Source: Vitellaria paradoxa (taxonomy: Eukaryota > Streptophyta > Magnoliopsida > Ericales > Sapotaceae). From it: a stretch of DNA of 64,000 bases. The DNA is taken from assembly GCA_019916065.1 (NCBI GenBank), contig CM034239.1, forward strand, positions 34,248,419-34,312,418, given 5' to 3'. Below, one piece after another: positions 1 through 10,235 of the stretch (positions are counted from its first letter, which is position 1; each line of letters starts with the position of its first letter). The notes below the pieces were generated by a model. The model was not told the origin of the DNA. It was given only the letters and a program-made list of their open reading frames with translations, and made no database searches. The position numbers and the translations under genes were made by a program.

Positions 1-150
1 AGTAATATGCTTGGCGATCGCCGTCAGTGCCAGCTCAAAATCAATGGCTTTGACCAGTGTAAGCCAAGCTAAGTCATTCTCATATGTCCTCACACCGGGA
101 AGCAACTTGCCGTTTGAATCTGCGACAGCCTCTAGTATGTCTTGCTCCAT
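1..150 (-). CDS. Partial gene, N-terminus only, unrecognised
   Basis: An open frame begins with ATG at 150 on the minus strand and runs uninterrupted for 50 codons to the window edge. It starts MEQDILEAVADSNGKLLPGV and is a mixed acidic and hydrophobic, probably helical stretch with no signal peptide or membrane segment. Base composition (about half GC) contrasts sharply with the AT-rich DNA upstream, which supports real coding sequence. The start is the first in-frame ATG, and the upstream DNA quickly turns AT-rich. The gene is divergent from MSRB1. I do not recognise the family and assign no function. The rest of the gene lies outside the window. Confidence 0.6.
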   Translation of the reverse strand, partial: MEQDILEAVADSNGKLLPGVRTYENDLAWLTLVKAIDFELALTAIAKHIT

Positions 151-422
151 CGCCAGAGTGAACTTTGGAGCTGAATAGGCGAGCACAAGAAAGGAATTCC
201 TAACAATCCCGAGGGATAATTTGGGAAATATCGTGAGATTTCTCTAGGGAAGATAGCAATATTCAGGCAGAAAGACAATAGATGACAAAGAAAGTAATTG
301 AACAAACGCTATTAATGGATTTTTTTTTTCTTTATTCTTTTTCAAAATGACGTGATTTTGAAATTCTATAGAAACACATTTGGAAAAAAATTATTGCAGG
401 AGTAGCAGTTTTGAAACATTAA

Positions 423-1368
423 GGCCACGTTTGGTAACGTTTTTCTGTTTTTCTGTTTATGTTTTCAAAATTTTATAAACTCGTAACAGAAACATGTTTT
501 ATAAAACCGTTTACGTTTTTTTGTTTTCAAAAAAAATGAAAACATAAATAGAAAAAATGTATTTTCACTCTGGTTTTCTTTTCTGTTGCCAATATTTTGT
601 CAATTTTAAAACTTTATCTATTTTTGTTACATTACATAAAAATAAATTATTTTATTCAAATATTTTATTAAAATAAGTTATTTTAATAAATAATATAATT
701 AAATTCAATAAATTAAATTAATTATATAAATTAATATAAATTATTTTTAATAAATAATAAAACCAAATTAATTAATTTAATTTAATAATTAATTGTTGCT
801 CAATTATCTGAAATAAATATCATAATTAATTTATTTAATTTAATAATTAAATTAATTTATATAAAATAATTAATAATAAATAATTAAATTACATTAAAAT
901 TTTAATTTAATTTAATTTAATTTATATAAAATATATTTTATTAAATTATTTTAATAAATAATTAAATGAATTTAATTAATTTAAAAATAAATAATTTAAT
1001 TTAATAATTAATCTAATTTAATTATTTAATTAATATGAAATATATTTTATTAAATTATTTTTAATAAATAATATAATTTAATATATTTTATATTTATTGA
1101 AATAAATGATTTTAATAAATAATTTACTCTATTAATTTAATTAATTATATTAATTAAATTAAATTAATATAAGATATATTTTATTAAGTTATATTATGTT
1201 TTTAAAACTAATAAAATTAAATATTTTCTAAAATTAATAATTATAAACAAACCGACATTTTCAAACGCAGTTTTAGTTTTCATTCCAAAATAAATAAACA
1301 ACAAAAAAAAATAAAAAAAATGACAATAAAAAATTAATAATAAAAAAGACAACGTTGTCAAATGACCC
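423..1368. mobile_element. Tourist/Harbinger-like MITE, very AT-rich
   Basis: Imperfect terminal inverted repeats bound a 946-bp segment: GGCCACGTTTGGTAACGTT on the left, and GGGTCATTTGACAACGTT as the reverse complement of the right end. TAA flanks both ends (420-422 and 1369-1371), the 3-bp target duplication typical of PIF/Harbinger MITEs. The interior is almost pure A/T with repeated TTTAATTAAT motifs and no coding potential. It occupies much of the intergenic space between the left-edge gene and MSRB1. Class assignment rests on the termini only. Confidence 0.55.
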
Positions 1369-1790
1369 TAAGTCTCGTTTTCCTCTCCATTCTTATTTCT
1401 CTTTCCATTTTCGTTTTCTTTTCCATTTCCGCTGCCCATTGCAATCAAACATAGCCAATTCCAAACATGCGGATATTAGGTGACTACGTGGCAAATGCAT
1501 GACCTCTCTCTATTGGTTACGGGAGAGCCACCTGTAGGGTGAAAATAAATTTCAGATACTCCTAAAGAAATTTAAAATATAAGTGAACTCAGCCAATTAA
1601 ATTTCTTCCTTTCAAAACTTTAAAGATTGAACCCACCTCCGCCGCGAGTGACTGAATTGCTTTTAAGATCAAGTGGACTGAGAGGTGGAAAGCATCATCT
1701 CTAGCGCACTGTGAGAGCACTTTAACATTTCCCATCGACAGAATTAATAGAAACTATCAAACAAGGCAAAGTATAAGTTTGGGGGCAGCA
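1369..1790 (+). promoter_or_regulatory. MSRB1 promoter and 5' leader region
   Basis: This is the 420-bp unique sequence between the MITE and the MSRB1 ATG. It holds an ACGTGGC core (TACGTGGC at 1485-1492) of the G-box/ABRE type that plant bZIP factors bind. A CT-rich stretch at 1375-1430 is another common plant promoter feature. No strong TATA box stands out close to the ATG. Since the left-edge gene reads the other way, the whole 151-1790 interval may be a shared divergent promoter, with the MITE lying inside it. Regulation by the ACGTGGC site is inference. Confidence 0.35.
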
Positions 1791-4671
1791 ATGGCTTCTC
1801 GTGCCTTAATAAGCAGTCTAAGCTTTCAAACGAACATTTCCTCGAGAACCCGTGTTGATTTTCACTCCAAACCACAAAACTCTCTATATTTCGGAACGGA
1901 GAGCAAACCCAGAAGGGGAATTGCTTTCCCAACTCGCGCTATGGGCTCCTCTGCTTCTTCACAGAAACCGGACAGCATTCAAGGTCTTTCGCTAGACTTT
2001 TCCCAGTCTTTGATGAAGTGAATTGCAAAAGATTGATTGATTGATTGATTATACTGGAAGCATGCAGTGTATTGTGAGATGCCTTCTGTTGTCTTATATT
2101 TTCCAACCTAACTAAAGAATAAGTATTTTTTTTTGGATTTTATATTTCCTTGTTCTTTGTTCTTCTTTTTCTCCTTTCCCTTCCATTTTCTTTTCCCTCA
2201 CAAAATTCATGTTTCAATCACGCTTTTAGTGTAAATTGTTTAAGAGTAGTGATCCACAACCAACAAATTTAGGAATTTATCCAAGTATTTAAAAGTTAAT
2301 TTTGTCATCAATTCTTATTGGACAGATAAATCTTATTTCTTAAACAAATGTATATATATGCATCTACCAATTCATGCAACAGCAACATCAGGACTCAGGT
2401 GGGACTGCATTTTTTTTTTTTTTTTTTGGGTCTTAATGTGGTGTTCTTCATGTTCTGATTAGGTAGTTGAGGATCAGAAATCATATAGGCTCAGTAAAAG
2501 CCTATGAATCACCTTTTTTTTTTTTTAATCTTCCTTCAGCTTTCTAATAACGATTCATTCCCCTCAAAAGTTTAAATTTAATTGCTCTATTTTGTGTAGA
2601 GGTAGACCAGGTAGATTATGCTTCTATAAGTGAGGAAGCATGGAAGAAGCGGCTCACAGAGGAACAATATTACATAACAAGACAGAAGGGGACTGAGAGG
2701 GCTTTCACTGGGTATGGTACCTTATATATGTTGTTTGCCAATTCATTTTGATTACTGGAACAATAATAATGATAATAATTATGGTGCTTAAATTATTTGG
2801 TTCTCTAAACTCCCATAGAAAAAGGGCAATATATTATCCAGTCCAGCCATAGTCTCTGTTAATTGAACAAGCTAAGCAGGGGTAAGTTGGGGTACATACT
2901 TAACCTTTGATATTATTTGCATAAAGTGACCATTCATTGACTTGAATATAATCTGATGTCATGCTCAATAGCGCAAGTTTAAACTATTGCACTAAGCTAT
3001 ACCCCTTTTTTATCATATGCCAGAGAAAAAAAAAAAAAAAAGAGGGGCGGGGCAAATCCATTGCAAAATGGTCTTAGTTTCCTATTGTTTCCAAATCACT
3101 TGGCCTAGAGAATCTGTGGCTGGTAATTGGTCTCAAGGTTTGCCAAGGTTACCACTGGCCTCGCAATCTAAGCTAACCAGCATTTTGGAACAGGTTAGTA
3201 TAATTTTCAAGTGTGGGGTTGAAGCCTCACAAAGAGTGGGTACAAATAAGTTGATAGTATCAAGTCATATCTTTCTTAAATGTAAGACTAACCCACCCGC
3301 CAAATGTGCACTCTCTGGGCATGGGCACAAGAAAAGGCTTAGGCATGGGTGAGAATTAGCAGAGACTACCATCAATGTTTCATGTCCAACTTTTTCCTCC
3401 TTTTACCATATCTAGTAACGGAGAAACTAAAGGGTGTTTGGGAATAATTATAAGAACTCTCTACTTCTTGACACTGCTACAGTTATTTGGAGAAGATTTT
3501 TTGGACTACAGGATGGGAAGATTCTAAGATGGCAAGAATTTTAACCCTTCGAAAGAAATGACCTTCAATTCCAATATCTAGTTTTTTTTTTTTTTTTCCC
3601 TTTCCTTTTTTTTTATTTATTTTTATTTTTATTTTTTTTGGTTGGGGTTTTTGTGTTGGGAGGGGTGGTGTCCTTAACTTTTCATCCATAAAAAATACGA
3701 AAGAGTCTACCATCTATGCTTGTCAATGTCAACATCTTTATGCACGCACACAAACATACATGCCCAGAAGGATAATTACATGGCACTTGAATTTCTTATG
3801 TAAAAGTGACAGGCTTGAAACTATGTTACATTGACTCTTCTAAATGTATGATGTACCTATACTAGTATTACTTGGCATGTGGATTGTTTCTGTACACGGA
3901 ACAAAAACGTGGTTCTGGAATATGTGTACACCAAAACGCAGTTTGCATGTGTAGCAATGATTTCGGGTAATTATGATCCATAGCGGAGTTCATATAACAT
4001 GGGGCTCAAATGCAATGCTGACATGAGCACAGCTTCTGACTCACACACTTTCACACTTACAATTGTATTAGGTTAACCTTTCCACCCCAGATCCAGATAT
4101 TACATCTGCTATTTTGTATATCCAGGGAATATTGGAACACCAAAACTGCTGGAGCTTACCATTGCATCTGTTGTGACACTCCTCTGTTTGAGTAAGTAAT
4201 GTACTTGAGTGTTTCTCTAGGACACTGGAGTGCTTTATTTTTTTTTTTTAATTTTATTTATTTATTTTTTTTTTCAAGTCTACCGTGGAACTGATCAGAC
4301 GCTATGCTGTAATTCAGATCATCAACCAAATTTGATAGTGGAACTGGTTGGCCATCCTATTATGAGCCCATCGGAAACAATGTGAAGTCGAAGTTGGACT
4401 TGTCAATAATTTTCATGCCCCGCCAAGAAGTACTTTGTGCTGTTTGTGATGCTCATCTGGGCCATGTCTTTGATGATGGTCCACCCCCTACAGGAAAGCG
4501 TTACTGTATCAACAGGTAGACACTTTCATTGCTTCCTCTGGTTTTCATTGCTTCCTCTGGTTCCTCCCCCACCCCCCCCTTCTTTATCTTCTTCTGATTC
4601 ATCTTTTTTCATTGTCTTGATACTAAACATGGGTGTGTCACAGCGCTTCTCTGAAATTGAAACCAAAATAG
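1791..4671 (+). CDS. MSRB1: Peptide methionine-(R)-S-oxide reductase B1, plastidial
   Basis: This enzyme reduces methionine-R-sulfoxide in oxidised proteins back to methionine and is predicted to act in the plastid stroma. There are five exons: 1791-1983, 2600-2711, 4126-4191, 4318-4515 and 4644-4671. All junctions are GT-AG, the phases fit, and the product is 198 residues, close to Arabidopsis MSRB1. Residues 1-60 are Ser/Arg-rich and look like a transit peptide. The SelR domain follows from about residue 72. Zinc ligands are two CxxC pairs (C115/C118 and C164/C167). The catalytic cysteine is C187 in RYCIN. Thr133 in SGTGWPSY stands where many MSRBs have the resolving cysteine, a hallmark of the plastid MSRB1 type. 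ATG 1791 is preferred because the frame upstream has only a TTG. A hAT element lies 325 bp after the stop. Intron 2 (1.4 kb) is AT-rich with poly-T runs and no gene. Confidence 0.95.
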
Positions 4672-5445
4672 GAGGCGGAGCTATTGTCAACCAAGCATAT
4701 CACAAGGATGCAAGTTTTTATGTACTTCTACTCATTTTCTGCCCGGTGAGGCGGTGTGTATGTGTAGTTTTACTGATCTCAGGACTCCTTGCTATTTATT
4801 ATGCTTGTACTCTGACTGAATTGCTTGAATTTTAAAAATTAGTCAAATTTACTAGTTGAGTATATAGTGTAGAGAATTTCACACTTATGTTGGGTTACTG
4901 ATTGGGCAATTTTCTATGACTAGAAAGTATCGTCTGTAATCAAAAATGGTGTGCATCATTTCAGTCTTCAGAACAAAACGTCCATTTAGTTAGAATTAGG
5001 GATGTAAATGGGCCGGGTCGACCCGAGACCCGACCCGACCCGAAAACGGCCCAACCTAGGCCCGGCACGTAGCTCCCTGCCAGCCTCGGCCCGACCCACC
5101 CCTCCCCCTCCGGGTCAGGGCTTGGGTCATCCTTGACCCGGCCCGCCTCCGCCCCGCCCCGCCCCTCGACCCGACCGGGCCTGCCCCCCGCCCCCCCTTC
5201 CTTCCTTTCCTTCCTTTTCTTTTTTACCGTTCTGCTTTGGCAGAACGGCTCTTATCCTTTTTTTTTTTTTTTTTTGTTTGCCAGGCACTAGGCAGTGCCC
5301 AGCAGCCAGCAGCACCCCCCTTCTTTAACTTTTTTTTACCGTTCTGCTTGGTAATCGGCATAACGTCTCCCTCCCTCCTCCTTTTTTTATTTTTTAATTC
5401 CAAATAAATTCTACAAAATTACAAAATTTCTCCACCCTCTTCCAT

Positions 5446-5453
5446 TATAAATA
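5446..5453 (+). promoter_or_regulatory. TATA box of the hAT transposase gene
   Basis: TATAAATA lies about 300 bp upstream of the transposase ATG, inside the element and after the GC-rich left subterminal repeats. A leader rich in CTCACCCTCAC-type pyrimidine motifs follows. Position and sequence fit a core promoter. Usage is inferred. Confidence 0.45.
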
Positions 5454-5748
5454 CCCCACACTCACATTCACTCACCCTCACAAAAAATTAACAAAATTTC
5501 TCTCCAATTGTGCTCAAGTGTGCTCTTCAATTGTGCTCTCTAACACTCAAGTGTGCTCTTCCATTGTGCTAAAATGCATTCAATTTTGTCAAATTTGAAG
5601 TCAAGATTTCAAGATTCAAGAATCAAGATCAAGTGATTCAAGGTTTCAAATTATTTCAAGTTAGTATTTTAATTATTTTTTTAATTTGCGTACATGCATT
5701 TTTTAATTTTCATAATTTAATTTTTTTAATTAAATTATTTTTTTCTAA

Positions 5749-7825
5749 ATGGATCCACGAGACACTCATTTTTTTGATTTGGAGGGTGGAGACTCAATAT
5801 CCTTTCCCCCTCAAGAACAAATGGAACAATTTATATCACCACATCCACAAGGTCCAAAATACTAACACCTACTACAACAGCTGGTGATGTTAGTGCATCA
5901 TCTTCCTGTCACGCTCAACATCAGCGTGGCACTTCAAAAGTATGGAATTTTTTTATTAGAATTCCACGTGATGATGGAATGCATAAGGCTAAATGCGTTA
6001 TTTGTGGGGATTTATTAAATGGTAGAAATACATCTGGAACTAGTCATTTAAAAAAGACATTTAAATAGAAGGCACCAACAGGATCCTTACATTAATAGTT
6101 TAATTGATCAATATTTTTCACGTACAACACAAACTCAATTAGGTAATGAATGGGGTAATTTAAATATTTTTTCTTATGACCCTGCAAGAGCACAAAATAA
6201 TTTAGTTAGATATATTGTTAAAGATGAGCAATCCTTTACAATGAGTGAAAATCGACATTTTGAAGAATTTATTCGCGAAAGTTTTGCACCACAATATCGC
6301 GGTTTTTCAAGAAATATTTCAAAAAATAAAGTTTTACGAGATTTTGAATCAAAAAATGATGAATTAAGAACTTATTTTACTAATTTTGAAGAAAATGTTT
6401 GCTTAACCGCCGATATGTGGAAATCTTGCCAAAATATTGAATATCTTTGTATAACTGCACATTATATTGATAAAAATTAGAAAATAAATAAATGCATTAT
6501 TTCATTTAAATTAGTTGAACAACCATTCACTGGATTCACCGTGGGGGAACTTATTTTGCATGAACTTGTATCGTGGCAATTATGTACAAAAATATTTTCT
6601 ATTACTTTAGACAATTCTTCATATAATGATGTTTATTTTAATTATTTAAATAATGCTTTGTCTGCAAATGGTCCATTATTTCGTGGTCGTTGTTGTGCCC
6701 ATATATTTAATTTAATTGTAAATGATGGATTGAACATTTATGAATCTTCTATTGTAAAAATAAAAAGAGTTGTAGTGTGTGCCATGAGCTCTCCAAAAAG
6801 AATTAGTCTATTTGCTGGCATATGCAATCAAATTGGTTTAAAACCTAGGAAATTACTAATGGAAATTAATATCAGATGGAATTCAACCTATATAATGTTA
6901 AAAGTTGCTATTAAATATCAAAAAGTAATTGATTTATTTATTTTAAGTAATCATGCTGTTGGATTAGATAGTATTGAGCCAATTAATTGGGCAAATGCAA
7001 TTTTCTATAAAGATTTTTTTACATGTTTTTGATGTTGCTACTAAAATATTTTGTGAAATTTATTATCCTACTTCTTCTACTGTTATTTATCAATTAGGGA
7101 TTATTGATGAAATTTTTAACAAATATGGTGTCCAAAAATATTATTCTTCTTTGGTTGTTGTAATGAAGGAAAATTTTGATAAATATTTTAACCCATTTCT
7201 CATAAATTTTGGTATTGCTACAATTTTAAACCCTAGGTATAAAGAAGATCTTTTCTTTCAATTATTAGAGATGATATACGGGCATGAAAGTGCCTAAGAA
7301 TAATTATATCAAATTAAACAGGAAATGCAAACTCTATTGGGTCGGTATGATAGCAATCGTACAACTGTCCAACCAACTATGGCCATAACGTCCTCTTCTC
7401 ACCGTGACTTTGGTGGCAATACATCCATTTGGAGAAAAATAACATCTCGACGGACAGATGTATCAACAAGTGTAAGTTCAAATTCATCCGACCTCCAACG
7501 TTATCTCGGTACACCTCTAATAGAGAATGAAGATGATTTCAGTCTTTTAGACTGGTGGAAGAGACAACAATCAAAGTTTCCAACTCTTTCAGCTTTAGAT
7601 CATGATATACTCGTATTTCCAGTTTCTACCGTAGCATCCGAGCAAGCATTTAGTGCTAGTGAACGCGTTATCAGTCAATTCAGGAGTCGACTGGCCCCTC
7701 CGACAGTAGAAGCCTTGATGTGTTTACGAGATTGGTATCTTGCAAAAAATAGACAACAGGAAGATGCCGAAAAAGAGCAATTTGCCCTTGATTTTGATGT
7801 AATGTATTTAGGTGAAAGAGAATAA
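5749..7825 (+). pseudogene. hAT transposase (BED finger, hATC domain), degenerate
   Basis: This is a hAT transposase related to plant RICESLEEPER/DAYSLEEPER-type proteins. The frame opens at ATG 5749. A BED zinc finger follows (about 5938-6100, CVICG then SGTSHLKK and a histidine). The RNase H-like core spans about 6240-7297, including LTADMWKS with the first catalytic Asp region. The C-terminal hATC dimerisation domain ends the protein (about 7530-7740, with LDWWK, PVSTVASEQAFS and SRLAPPTVEAL). It is dead: there is a frame change near 5855 and an extra base near 6060. A TAG stands at 6478-6480, probably a former Trp codon. Another shift lies in a T-run near 7018, and two TAA stops follow at about 7295-7303. 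Coding remnants otherwise stay in order, so decay is moderate. Confidence 0.93.
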
Positions 7826-8263
7826 CACGCTAGTAGATCTAGTGATGAATAATAATTATGTATAAATAGAATAATATTTACATAGTCACTCTTATAGGTG
7901 CCAACCTAGTTGGGATGTATAAGACGTGAAGTGATGCACCTATTAATTACTCTATCATTTATTTATTTTTTTTTATAATTCTACACTTATAAATTGTAAT
8001 TTTAAATTTAATGTTAATTATGTAATTGGTTGTTGTGTAATAAACTTTAATTTTTATCAATAATGATTTTAATGTGTTTGTTTGAGTTTTATTTTTTATT
8101 TTCTTCAGAAAAATAAAAAAAAATGTCGAGTCAGTTGGGGCGGGTCAGGGGCACGTGGCGTGACCCTTGACCCGACCTGAAGATCGGCTGGGGCGACAGG
8201 GGCGGGTCCGCCCGAATTCCTGGGTCGAGTCGGGTCGACCCGATTTACACCCCTAGTTAGAAT

Positions 8264-9296
8264 TTGTTTGCGTTGCCACATCATTTTGGCAAAATTTTTT
8301 TTTATTAGGATTTTTGTTAGAATAACATTTTCTTTACCAGTTTCAATGACCAAAACTTCCTTCCACAGGGTTCCAGATTAAATGGATTTGAACTTAATTA
8401 AAATTATTAACGGATATAATTAGATAAATAAAATAATACTTAGTTGATTAATAAGTTTAAATAAGGTAGTAATATAACTCGTTAAACATGTAATTATTTG
8501 TTTCACTCGTTAAAATAAACACTCAATTTTAAATTTTACCTAATTCCAATAATGCATAAGTCATTGTTATTGCAGCTATTGCAGAAAAATAATATTGTTA
8601 CTTAACCAGTTTGACAAAATAATTTAAATCATAAATATATCTGCTCGCCTCACAAATATATATATGCATGCATATATGCAGTTTAGTTTTAGTTCTTTTA
8701 TTTATATATATAGACTAGATATTGCCTATGGTTAAAAGTATAGAAATATAATTTAATATACAAATAGTTAAAATATAAATTTATGAAGTAAATCTACATA
8801 AAAATAACCTATAAAAATAAAAATTACTAATTAAAAAATATTTAAGTAATGACAAAAAAGACAACTAAAGTGAGAAGAAAAATAAAAATAATCCCAGTTA
8901 TTAAGTAAATTCAACGGTTGAAAATATCTTAAATTCAAAATTTTTAGCAAATCTAAAGAGTATAAAAGTATATGTATTTAAAATTTAAGTATTAAACACA
9001 TTAAAATTGAAATTGTAAGCTGAAAAAAAACTCTAAAAAAGTGCAGAAATATAATTTGACGTATAAGGAGGCATTTGAAGCTCAAAAAATTTAAAAAAAC
9101 TCCAAAAATTTCCTTTTTTTTTCAAACTTTAAGAAAGTTAAACTTTTAAAAAATTTGTCAAAATTTATTCTAACGAATATTGGCAGATTTTTTAAAAATT
9201 TGGATTGATATTTATACTTAAAATTTTATAAAATTCTAAAAATTTTCAAGATTCTCAATTAAAATTTTACCACATATCACTTTGTTACATTTCTTA
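8264..9296. other. AT-rich intergenic DNA without a gene
   Basis: About 1 kb of A/T-rich DNA with short TATATA runs near 8650-8720 and homopolymer A/T tracts. No open frame longer than a few dozen codons, splice-coherent exon or RNA gene is visible. The segment separates the hAT element from the nested MITE pair. Confidence 0.6.
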
Positions 9297-10235
9297 GAGC
9301 ATGTGCAGCAGAAGCAGGGACGGAGCCAGAATTTTTGCCTAGGGGGGCACCGGGCGCCAAGGAGAGCACCGAACACCCAAGAAAAAATAACAATCGACTT
9401 ATTTTTAAATTGAGAGTAGGAGAAAAATGATGTTATTTTTAGAGAGAAAATAAATTATTCTTGAGTATTAACTAGTGAATATATTTCTCACAGTTAATGG
9501 TTCAAGCACCTGAAATTTATTAGAGATATCCCTTACTACAAAAAATATAATTATTATTAAATTTTATTATCTATAGAATTTATTATGTTATATGCTAAAT
9601 TTACTGATAGTATAAACAAAAATATGCAATAATATATTAAAAGATACACTTTATTTCACAAAAAATACCAAGTTTGATTCTTTTAAACTTCTTATATGTT
9701 AAAAAAATTTGAGTTAACTTTAAATTTTTAATAAAATCAAAATATCTTAATTTTTAATTAATTTAATTTTTAAATAAAATTAAAATAATAAGAAGGGCAT
9801 TATAGTAATTTTATCTAAAAAATTGAGGGGGGTCACTTGCCCCCCTTGCCTCAACATAGCTCCGCCCCTGAGCACAAGAGTTAAAAAAGCATTTTAGCTA
9901 TTTTTGCTAGCCATTACAAGAGAATTCTCCTGCATCAGCCTCTCTAAACCTGGAGGTATTCTTCCTTCGACTACAGTACCTCGCTTCTTCTGACGAGAAA
10001 CTATTCATAAGCAATCCAATTATTTATTATTTTTCTCCCGCACTTCTCTCCTCCTTCTCCCGCGCTTCTTCTCTTATACAGGCCTCCAATTTTAATAAAT
10101 TAATTTTTTAATAGACAATTGGTAAAATGCCTAGCATTATTGTGGCTTGAAAAAGAAAAGCCACTAGTTAAACACTTAAACCTAAAATGTACACTATTTA
10201 CTAAATAATATAACTAGCTATTGGTGCACTTGCTC
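9297..10235. mobile_element. Tourist-like MITE carrying a nested MITE
   Basis: The left terminus GAGCATGTGCAGCAG and the right terminus, reverse-complemented GAGCAAGTGCACCAATAG, form an imperfect inverted repeat. TTA flanks both ends (9294-9296 and 10236-10238), a 3-bp target duplication like that of PIF/Harbinger MITEs. A separate hAT-type MITE (9315-9870) is inserted 18 bp inside the left end. Without that insert and its duplication, the host is about 375 bp. No coding potential. Confidence 0.55.
9315..9870. mobile_element. hAT-type MITE (CAGGGRCGGAGC ends)
   Basis: A 556-bp non-coding element starts CAGGGACGGAGCCAGAA. Its right end, reverse-complemented, starts CAGGGGCGGAGCTATG. The flanking octamers AGCAGAAG (9307-9314) and AGCACAAG (9871-9878) match at 7 of 8 positions, fitting an aged hAT target duplication. 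G-rich stretches just inside both ends (CTAGGGGGGCAC, and CAAGGGGGGCAAG reversed) extend the inverted repeat. The interior is AT-rich and has no frame. Confidence 0.75.

Larger units (their letters stand above)
4997..8255 (+). mobile_element. hAT DNA transposon, complete ends, inactive
   Basis: A 3259-bp element is bounded by an exact 8-bp target duplication, GTTAGAAT, at 4989-4996 and 8256-8263. The termini are inverted: the left starts TAGGGATGTAAATGGGCC, and the right, reverse-complemented, starts TAGGGGTGTAAATCGGGTCG. Both subterminal regions carry many GGGTCGACCCG-type GC-rich repeats (about 5015-5170 and 8128-8240), the likely transposase-binding zones, in strong contrast to the AT-rich middle. 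The internal transposase gene is broken, so the copy is not autonomous. It sits just downstream of MSRB1. Confidence 0.93.

Noticed and set aside
423..1368. Matrix-attachment region or replication origin suggested by extreme AT content
   Set aside because: Inverted termini and a TAA duplication explain the block as a MITE. Nothing specific supports another role.
3017..3352. 111-codon plus-strand frame
   Set aside because: It lies wholly within MSRB1 intron 2, starts in a poly-A-encoded Lys run and resembles no protein. Treated as chance.
4437..4835. 132-codon frame overlapping MSRB1 exons 4 and 5
   Set aside because: It is a different reading frame of the MSRB1 exon 4 region and runs through intron 4. 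The MSRB1 frame has all catalytic motifs.
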